Assembly (NCBI GenBank): GCA_030667105.1
Contig: DAOUWN010000127.1
Span: forward strand, 1-6,556
Source of the DNA: Deltaproteobacteria bacterium
Lineage (GTDB): Bacteria > Desulfobacterota > Desulfobacteria > C00003060
DNA length: 6,556 nucleotides
Direction: 5' to 3'
Shown here: one piece after another, positions 1 through 4,924 of the stretch
Numbering within the stretch: the stretch's first letter is position 1
How the letters are laid out: each line of letters starts with the position of its first letter
Translations under genes and position numbers: made by a program
Notes under the pieces: generated by a model
The model's database searches: none
The model's input: the letters and a program-made list of their open reading frames with translations, nothing else
Told to the model about the DNA's origin: nothing

Positions 1-50
1 CTTCATCGCAATTACAATATTGAAACCTAACTTTCGGGCTGGCCCTAAGG

Positions 51-59
51 TGCTATTAT
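51..59 (+). promoter_or_regulatory. Possible extended -10 promoter for the HDOD-kinase gene
   Basis: The bases TGCTATTAT match the extended -10 pattern TGnTATAAT with a single mismatch. No good -35 element is found 17 bp upstream (CTTTCG at 31-36), which is tolerable for an extended -10 promoter. Transcription would begin near 66 and leave a leader of about 75 nt that contains the repeat at 88-123. The assignment rests on consensus matching alone, so it is weak. Confidence 0.3.
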
Positions 60-87
60 CGCATTTCAAGATTCTTTTCTGTGCTGC

Positions 88-123
88 ATGGGTCAAATAG
101 CCCATTGTCAAACTAGACCCATT
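88..123 (+). repeat. Tandem and inverted repeat in the leader just upstream of the kinase RBS
   Basis: Two adjacent imperfect copies are seen: GTCAAATAGCCCATT (92-106) and GTCAAACTAGACCCATT (107-123), the second differing by two inserted bases. Overlapping them, ATGGGTC (88-94) is perfectly complementary to GACCCAT (116-122), and ATGGG (88-92) can instead pair with CCCAT (101-105). The two pairings exclude each other. The element ends three bases before a weak ribosome site (GGTAGG, 126-131), and a run of six T follows at 132-137. The geometry would suit an operator or a translational control element, but that role is inference. Confidence 0.45.
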
Positions 124-140
124 CTGGTAGGTTTTTTGCC

Positions 141-1829
141 ATGAAAAATCGTGAAAAAGCAAAGTTGCTCAAGAGGATTCTGGACAGTCAGGGCCTTCCC
201 TCGCTATCGCCTCTTGTCATCAAGTTGGTTGAACTCGCTGCGGACGACCGGAGCTCTGCACGGGATTTGGCCGCAATCATTGAACAGGACCCTGGTCTGG
301 CTACGCGGCTTCTGAGATTAGTTGGCAGCGCTTTTTTTGCTCGGCCACAGCCGGTCACCTCTATCTCCCAGGCAGTTGTCCTGCTAGGTTTCAAGAGGGT
401 GCGCATCATGGGTTTAACGCTTTCTCTGCGGGACACATTTCCCATGGGCGGGACAGAGGGCATGGACTACAATCATTTCTGGAAGACCTCTTTGTATCGA
501 GCGCTAATTGCACATGATTTTGCCCAGTGCGCGCAGCCACGCAGCCTTGATCCGGAAGAAGCCTTTGTGGCGGGCTTGATCCTGGAACTTGGCATGCTTT
601 TGCTTTATCAGACGGCTTGTCCCGAGGAGATGAGGAAGAGCTTTCCTGGCGGGAACCTGCCCCTGGAAAAGGCCGTTTCCTGGGAGGAGGAAAACCTGGG
701 TGTCAACCACAGGGAGGTAGGGAGCCTCATTGTGCGACGCTGGCGGTTTTCAGCCAATCTGGTGGATAGCCAGAGTTATTTCGGGTCTGGGGCCATTGAG
801 CCAGACAAGCCGATCCTGTGCAGGGTGGTGGAGCTGGCAAGGAGAGCAACGGAAATCGTATTCGGTCAAACCGCGGATTTGCATGAGCTGCAAAGGCTGG
901 CTCAAGACCTCCTGAAGTTGGAACCCCAGGGGGTGAACGTCATTCTATCAGAGGCCTTTGATAAGGTTGAAGACTTGGCCGAGCAACTCCTTGTCGAGGT
1001 TGATTCACAGACCGACATAGTAAGGGTAATGGAAAACGCAAATCAGGCCCTCGGTCGGATAAACGTCTCCATGGACACCTCCCTTCAGGGGCTTTTGGAC
1101 CAGGTGGGTCAGTATGACCGATCACTGAACCGGATATCTGAGGAAATGAGCCAAAGCCGCAGAGATATCCTTCAAAACACTCTGGACGCGGTGGCCCACG
1201 AGATTCGCAACCCACTGCTTGCCATCGGGGGCTTTGCCAGGAGGCTGGCACACCAGGCTGGCGCAGAAGATCATGGCAGGCAATATGCCAAAATCATTGC
1301 CGAAGAGTCTATACGGCTGGAGCGCATCTTAAAGGAGATCCTGGAATATACACGAGCTTACGAGCCCGCCTTTGCCGAGAAAGACCTTGTTAGAGTAACA
1401 GACAAGATCCTTGATGAATTTCGAGATCTCTTCCGCGAGAAAGGCATCGACGTGGTCAGGGATTTTCCTGAAGAACCGGTCCGGGTCCCTGTGGACACGG
1501 ACGGAATTTCCAGGGTCTTGCGACAGCTTGTGAAGAACGCCATTGGCATGATTGGTCAAGACGGTGGCGCTGTAGCCGTGACCGTTCAACCCTTCCGGCA
1601 AACCAGACAAGTATGCATCGGCATTTCTGACAACGGGCGGCCCATGCCGGATGACATACGAGATGCCTTAGAGGAATCGAATCCTTCCACCAAGACCTTT
1701 AGCGTCGGCCTGGGTCTTCCTATGGCACGAAAAATCATAGAGGCTCACAATGGCAGAATTGAATTGGAAGTCCAGGATGGCGTGGGAAATAGCGTGAGGT
1801 TTTTCCTTCCCATGTCGCAATCCCCTTGA
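141..1829 (+). CDS. HDOD domain-histidine kinase hybrid sensor protein
   Basis: A 562-residue signalling protein with no signal peptide or membrane segment, so probably cytoplasmic. Residues about 17-215 form an HDOD domain: LPSLSPLVIKLVEL, then EQDPGLATRLLRLVGSAFF, then SISQAVVLLGF. The usual metal-binding HD pair is absent (AGLILELG where HD proteins have GLLHDIG), as expected for HDOD. A helical, probably coiled-coil linker (about 285-345) leads to a HisKA region with H-box VAHEIRNPL and phosphoacceptor His353. The ATPase domain (about 450-558) shows an N-box with Asn466, a G1 box DNGRP (497-501) lacking its usual second Gly, and an intact G2 box VGLGLPMARKIIEAHNG (522-538). It should autophosphorylate at His353 and signal to a response regulator, but none lies next to it, so it is an orphan here. 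The signal sensed is unknown. The start has a weak GGTAGG site 9 nt upstream and no better in-frame ATG. Confidence 0.92.
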   Translation: MKNREKAKLLKRILDSQGLPSLSPLVIKLVELAADDRSSARDLAAIIEQDPGLATRLLRLVGSAFFARPQPVTSISQAVVLLGFKRVRIMGLTLSLRDTFPMGGTEGMDYNHFWKTSLYRALIAHDFAQCAQPRSLDPEEAFVAGLILELGMLLLYQTACPEEMRKSFPGGNLPLEKAVSWEEENLGVNHREVGSLIVRRWRFSANLVDSQSYFGSGAIEPDKPILCRVVELARRATEIVFGQTADLHELQRLAQDLLKLEPQGVNVILSEAFDKVEDLAEQLLVEVDSQTDIVRVMENANQALGRINVSMDTSLQGLLDQVGQYDRSLNRISEEMSQSRRDILQNTLDAVAHEIRNPLLAIGGFARRLAHQAGAEDHGRQYAKIIAEESIRLERILKEILEYTRAYEPAFAEKDLVRVTDKILDEFRDLFREKGIDVVRDFPEEPVRVPVDTDGISRVLRQLVKNAIGMIGQDGGAVAVTVQPFRQTRQVCIGISDNGRPMPDDIRDALEESNPSTKTFSVGLGLPMARKIIEAHNGRIELEVQDGVGNSVRFFLPMSQSP

Positions 1830-1852
1830 TTTTTTGATCCAGAAATACCCCT

Positions 1853-1902
1853 CGGGTTCAGGGTTCCCTTCGGGAAATTTAACGGGGTGAACTCTGAACC
1901 TG
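1853..1902. repeat. Heptad-built inverted repeat, possible terminator
   Basis: The arms 1855-1866 (GGTTCAGGGTTC) and 1889-1900 (GAACTCTGAACC) pair over 12 positions with one G-T wobble. The stem extends by a G-T and a C-G pair to 1853/1902. The 22-nt loop holds a second small hairpin, TTCCC/GGGAA (1864-1868/1872-1876), which competes with the inner end of the long stem. The left arm reads as two 7-nt units (GGGTTCA, GGGTTCC), and the right side has TGAAC three times at 7-8 nt spacing (1888, 1895, 1903). A T-rich stretch (TTTTAAGTTTTT) begins about 8 nt after the stem, so it could end kinase transcription, although the gap is long for a classical intrinsic terminator. Confidence 0.6.
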
Positions 1903-1911
1903 TGAACGCTT

Positions 1912-1940
1912 TTAAGTTTTTCAGCTCAGATGCCGATAAT
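1912..1940 (+). promoter_or_regulatory. Possible sigma70-type promoter for the lipoprotein gene
   Basis: GATAAT at 1935-1940 matches the -10 consensus at five of six bases. A poor -35 candidate, TTAAGT (1912-1917), lies 17 bp upstream. Transcription would start near 1947, just ahead of the AAGGAG ribosome site at 1951-1956. If it is real, the in-frame ATGs at 1930 and 1939 cannot be start codons. This is consensus matching only. Confidence 0.3.
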
Positions 1941-1950
1941 GCCTGAAATG

Positions 1951-1956
1951 AAGGAG
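1951..1956 (+). promoter_or_regulatory. Ribosome binding site that sets the lipoprotein start
   Basis: A perfect AAGGAG core lies 9 nt before the ATG at 1966. None of the upstream in-frame ATGs (1930, 1939, 1948) has a comparable site, and they would add 12 residues in front of an otherwise normal signal peptide. This decides the start in favour of 1966. Confidence 0.75.
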
Positions 1957-1965
1957 ACCGCTGAA

Positions 1966-2532
1966 ATGTTGAAATTTAAGACTGTTACCCGTTCAACGTA
2001 CCTTGTTATCTGCCTTGGGGTTTTTGTTGGATGCATGAGCACTGATCATTATGTCAAACAAGATGCAAAATTTTCTCGATTCAAACGGGCGGCTGTCCTG
2101 CCATTTGCTCCTCCACCTGAAGTGCCGAAGGAACAAGCATCCGGCATCTGTGAAGGCGTGGCTGATATTGTTGCCACGCAGCTCCTGAAAAAAGGATGGG
2201 ACGTGGTAGAGCGTGCCCGCGTGCAAGCGATCTTTGAGGAGCGCAATCTTGAAATAAGCGAGTTCCCGGTAGGAACCAATCTCGACAAAGTGCGTCAGCT
2301 GTTGGCGGTCGATTGTTTTGTGACAGGTTCCATCACGGAGTGGCGTGAATTCATAGCCTTTCGGAATGACGGTGGTGTCGGGATTACCATAAAAATCTAC
2401 GACGGCTACACAGGTCAATTAGTGTGGTCAGGCTCCGGCAATAGCACTGTAACTTTGCTTGATGATAAACGACAGAGCTATCATGCCCAGAGAATCATAA
2501 AAGACCTTTGCAACAACATTCCCGCTGGCTAG
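1966..2532 (+). CDS. CsgG/LpoB-like putative outer-membrane lipoprotein
   Basis: A 188-residue small lipoprotein. From Met 1966 the protein opens with a textbook type II signal peptide: basic MLKFKTVTR, a hydrophobic STYLVICLGVFVG stretch, then Cys23 as the likely lipidated residue. The lipobox FVGC is slightly off consensus at -3. Met-Ser follow the Cys and there is no Asp at +2, so outer-membrane sorting is expected by the E. coli rule. The mature part has the pattern of the CsgG/LpoB-type fold: a strand RAAVLPFAPP, a helix VADIVATQLLKKGWDVVERARVQAIFEE, VDCFVTGSITEW, and a final KIYDGYTGQLVWSGSG strand pair. Relatives include curli secretion (CsgG) and peptidoglycan synthase activation (LpoB) proteins. 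At this length it is not a full CsgG channel, and no curli genes are nearby, so the exact role is unknown. A longer version from 1930 is possible but less likely. Confidence 0.82.
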   Translation: MLKFKTVTRSTYLVICLGVFVGCMSTDHYVKQDAKFSRFKRAAVLPFAPPPEVPKEQASGICEGVADIVATQLLKKGWDVVERARVQAIFEERNLEISEFPVGTNLDKVRQLLAVDCFVTGSITEWREFIAFRNDGGVGITIKIYDGYTGQLVWSGSGNSTVTLLDDKRQSYHAQRIIKDLCNNIPAG

Positions 2533-2548
2533 AAAACGGTTTAATGAT

Positions 2549-2734
2549 ATGAAAGAACACAACAACACTGATCATGACTATGATATGCGTCTCCGCTTTG
2601 CCGAACAAACCACAAGGTTCTGGCAAGAAACCAAACAAAAAGAAGAGCGTGACTTGCCATGCATAGAGAAAGCTCACAAGGATGGGCAGCTCCAGGACGA
2701 TCGGTCTAAACAACCAATTTCCTCCAGGTCTTAG
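2549..2734 (+). CDS. Uncertain small charged protein, hypothetical
   Basis: A 61-codon frame begins 16 nt after the lipoprotein stop on the same strand. Its product is strongly hydrophilic, rich in Lys, Glu, Gln, Asp and Arg (for example FWQETKQKEERD), with one Cys, no signal peptide and no motif I recognise. There is no convincing ribosome site (upstream AACGGTTTAATGAT); translational coupling to the lipoprotein is the only plausible mode of initiation. A competing minus-strand frame covers the same bases in codon-aligned antisense (2495-2770, 91 codons from ATG) and would encode a hydrophobic two-helix protein, also without a good ribosome site. At most one is likely to be real, and possibly neither is. 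Confidence 0.27.
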   Translation: MKEHNNTDHDYDMRLRFAEQTTRFWQETKQKEERDLPCIEKAHKDGQLQDDRSKQPISSRS

Positions 2735-2812
2735 GCTGTTGCCTGTCTCCTCGCGCTCATACTCAGGCATAGGCTCGATGTATTCCCATCTGTAGAGGAA
2801 CTCAATATTGTC

Positions 2813-3589
2813 TTAGCGAGGCAGAAAGGCTTGCACACGTTTTCGATATCCCTCCCGGAGTGTCTCAATCATCTCCGTGATGCCGTAGTCTGTATCGCCC
2901 ACAGCACACACCGGCAAGACCTCAATGACCGAATTGGTGACAAAGGCACCATTAAATCGATTCAAGTCCGCAGTCCTGACCGTGGATTCGGTCAGGGAAA
3001 GGCCAATCGTCCGGGCGACCTTGATGATCTGCTTGCGGGTGACGCCCGGAAGGAGTCCTGCATCTGCCGGCGGTGTAATGATCCCCCCTTTGTTCAAGAA
3101 GAACACGTTACTGACACTCCCCTCAGTAATCTCGCCGTGCTCATTGGTGAACAGGGCGTCGAAGAATCCGTTGGTTCTGGCCCATGTGAAAACAAAGATG
3201 TTTTCCAGGTAGGAAGTTGTCTTGAACCTTACCAAATGAGACTGAGAAAATCTTTGAAAAGGGGCCAAGGCCAGCTTTACGCCTGAATCCTGCCAGGCCC
3301 GGATCCCGTGCAAGGGTTCCCACGTTGTCTCAAAGGCGGTCTTCTCCACACGGTAGTCTCCATAAGAGATGAGGTTTAGCCGAAGGCGGGCCTCTGTGTC
3401 GGCTGGAATTTCCTTTAGGGCCAGTCTCAATGCATCCATAGCTTTTTTTCTGGAGAAGGGGAGGGCGAAAAAGCGGCACCCGTCGGCCATGCGGTCCAAA
3501 TGATCCTCTACAAAGGCGACCTTTCTGCCTGTATAGACCCGAAACGTCTCAAAGAGGCCTTCACCAAAAAAGAGGGTTCGGTTTTTCAT
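2813..3589 (-). CDS. pabC: Aminodeoxychorismate lyase (class IV PLP enzyme)
   Basis: A 258-residue member of the fold-type IV PLP family (branched-chain aminotransferase, D-amino acid transaminase and aminodeoxychorismate lyase). Visible hallmarks are GEGLFETFRV (9-18), Lys123 in RFKTTSYLEN as the Schiff-base lysine, Glu156 in EITEGSVSNVFF near the pyridine nitrogen, the LLPGVTR loop (179-185) and VTNSVIEVLPV (217-227). Assignment to the lyase, which releases pyruvate from 4-amino-4-deoxychorismate to give p-aminobenzoate, comes mainly from the adjoining pabB; sequence alone could not exclude an aminotransferase. The N-terminus is short: stand-alone members usually have about 20-25 residues before the GEGLFET motif, here only eight. 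The ATG directly follows the pabB TAG in the same frame with no spacer and only a weak ribosome site, so translation probably depends on reinitiation after pabB. It ends at TAA, converging on the plus-strand genes. Confidence 0.88.
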   Translation of the reverse strand: MKNRTLFFGEGLFETFRVYTGRKVAFVEDHLDRMADGCRFFALPFSRKKAMDALRLALKEIPADTEARLRLNLISYGDYRVEKTAFETTWEPLHGIRAWQDSGVKLALAPFQRFSQSHLVRFKTTSYLENIFVFTWARTNGFFDALFTNEHGEITEGSVSNVFFLNKGGIITPPADAGLLPGVTRKQIIKVARTIGLSLTESTVRTADLNRFNGAFVTNSVIEVLPVCAVGDTDYGITEMIETLREGYRKRVQAFLPR

Positions 3590-4846
3590 CTATAATTCAA
3601 TTCCAAGTGCCATCATGGAAGCTTTTGCCTTGAGGATACTCTCCTCATATTCTCCTTCAGGGTCTGAATCAGCCACGATACCCCCTCCCACCCCGAGGAC
3701 ACCCCGTCCGTTCCATAGTTCAAGAGTTCGAATCGCTACGTTCAGGGTCATTCTATCCTGGAAAAAATACCCAATTGTTCCACAATACACGCCTCGTTGA
3801 TGGGGTTCCAGTTCATAAATGATCTCCATGGTCCTTTTCTTAGGGGCGCCCGTAATAGAGCCTGGCGGAAAGGTCGCGCGGATGATGTCGGACATCGAAG
3901 TGTCATTCTTAACCCTGCCACTCACGTAAGAAACCATTTGATAGACGGTGTCGTAGGCCTCCACGACATACAGTCTGGGCACCTCCACAGAACCGAATTC
4001 GGAGAACCTTCCCAAATCGTTTCTCATGAGATCTACGATCATGGTGTTTTCAGCCCTGTCTTTTTCGCTTTTTTTGAGTTCCTGCCGCAATCTCCTGTCT
4101 GTAGAGGCATTACTCGATCTTCTTCTCGTTCCCTTCATCGGCTTGCTCAAGATCTTATTTTTTTTGAGGCGCAAAAAAAGTTCCGGGCTTCCGGAAATAA
4201 CCAGACCATCTCCCAAGTTGATGAAGGCCGCATAGGCTACCGGCTGGATCTCCCTCAAGTGCAAGTACAGATCAAAGATGTCTCCCCGGCAGGTGAAATA
4301 GACCCTCTGGGTGTAGTTGATTTGATAAACATCTCCTTCCCTTATATGATCGAGTACGTGGCGGACATTTTCAAGATAGGTGGCTTTGCTCTGATTGAAT
4401 CCTATTATTTTGCCCGTACAGGGTCGGCTGTTTTCATAACGAGGGGCAGGCAGGGTAGGGCGTCCGTCTCTGTGCCAGCAGGACCAGCTCTTTTGGAAAT
4501 GATCAAATACGAGGACTTGAGGGTAGGCCCCAAGGTAGATGTCAGGAAGTGCTCTGTCCTTGCCGCCAGGCTTGGGCAGGTCTTCTATCCACTGACAGGC
4601 TTCGTACCCTATGTAACCGGCTACAAAGTAGACTTGTGCATTGGATGATATGAAACCAAAGAAATCATCCTTCTTAAGGTCCGTGATATCTCCGCTAAGG
4701 ACCTTTTCCGGCTTCCAGGCAATAAAGGAATATCGGTTGGTAAAGGAAGGCTTCTGAGTTTCTAAAAAGATGGCGCCCGGTTTATGACAGACGGATCTGA
4801 AGACCTGACAGGGACTGGCTTTGATCGTCAAGCGCGTTTTTTCCAT
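3590..4846 (-). CDS. pabB: Aminodeoxychorismate synthase component I
   Basis: A 418-residue chorismate-using enzyme of the TrpE/PabB/MenF family. With glutamine-derived ammonia from PabA (not in this window) it should convert chorismate to 4-amino-4-deoxychorismate, the first step to p-aminobenzoate and folate. An N-terminal domain (about 12-130, with FLETQKPSFTNRYSFIAW) precedes the chorismate-binding domain (about 150-405): GDVYQINYTQ (171-180), PMKGTRRR (236-243), DRAENTMIVDLMRNDLGR (263-280), GSITGAPKKRTMEII (329-343) and GVGGGIVADSDPEGEYEE (385-402). Lys238 in PMKGT is the residue that separates PabB from anthranilate synthase, which has Ala there, so PabB is favoured. I chose the ATG at 4846. 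A 12-residue longer form from a TTG at 4882 is open, but its codons lie in a repeat-like AATT-rich spacer and translate to nothing family-like. Neither start has a strong ribosome site. It follows the formate dehydrogenase gene by 78 bp in the same direction. Confidence 0.92.
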   Translation of the reverse strand: MEKTRLTIKASPCQVFRSVCHKPGAIFLETQKPSFTNRYSFIAWKPEKVLSGDITDLKKDDFFGFISSNAQVYFVAGYIGYEACQWIEDLPKPGGKDRALPDIYLGAYPQVLVFDHFQKSWSCWHRDGRPTLPAPRYENSRPCTGKIIGFNQSKATYLENVRHVLDHIREGDVYQINYTQRVYFTCRGDIFDLYLHLREIQPVAYAAFINLGDGLVISGSPELFLRLKKNKILSKPMKGTRRRSSNASTDRRLRQELKKSEKDRAENTMIVDLMRNDLGRFSEFGSVEVPRLYVVEAYDTVYQMVSYVSGRVKNDTSMSDIIRATFPPGSITGAPKKRTMEIIYELEPHQRGVYCGTIGYFFQDRMTLNVAIRTLELWNGRGVLGVGGGIVADSDPEGEYEESILKAKASMMALGIEL

Positions 4847-4855
4847 AGATAGATA

Positions 4856-4884
4856 TTCAATTTGGAATTGCGGATTGTGCAATT
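4856..4884. repeat. Short ATT-ended heptad array with nested palindromes
   Basis: The plus strand reads as consecutive units TTCAATT, TGGAATT, GCGGATT and GTGCAATT, that is three 7-nt units and one of 8, each ending in ATT. Within them CAATT/AATTG (4858-4862/4866-4870) is a perfect 5-bp inverted repeat around TGG, and AATTGC/GCAATT (4866-4871/4879-4884) is a perfect 6-bp inverted repeat around seven bases. It occupies the gap between the formate dehydrogenase and pabB genes. No T-run follows on the minus strand, so it does not look like a terminator for the dehydrogenase. Confidence 0.45.
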
Positions 4885-4924
4885 AAGATCCCAAACCAAA
4901 AATCCTCAATAGGGCGCCGGGACG

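Noticed and set aside
40..54. A sigma54-like TGGCCC...TGCT sequence upstream of the kinase gene
   Set aside because: The spacing between the GG and GC elements is 9 rather than 10 bp and the -12 element is incomplete, so it does not meet the sigma54 consensus.
1993..2418. A 141-codon minus-strand frame opposite the lipoprotein gene
   Set aside because: The plus-strand lipoprotein has a strong ribosome site, signal peptide and fold pattern; the antisense product has no motif.
2725..2745. Small inverted repeats (AGGC/GCCT and CAGG/CCTG) as a convergent terminator
   Set aside because: The stems are only 4 bp and no T-run follows on either strand.
3590..3592. TAG between pabB and pabC read as pyrrolysine or another recoded amino acid
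   Set aside because: TAG also ends fdhA, where a TAA follows 13 codons later in a repeat-like spacer, and the lipoprotein gene. pabC has its own ATG directly after the TAG. Nothing in the window supports recoding, so ordinary termination with restart is simpler.
3797..4648. A 283-codon plus-strand open frame opposite pabB
   Set aside because: It lies wholly antisense to a pabB with all family motifs intact, and its product shows no recognisable motif. It is a shadow of the pabB codon bias.
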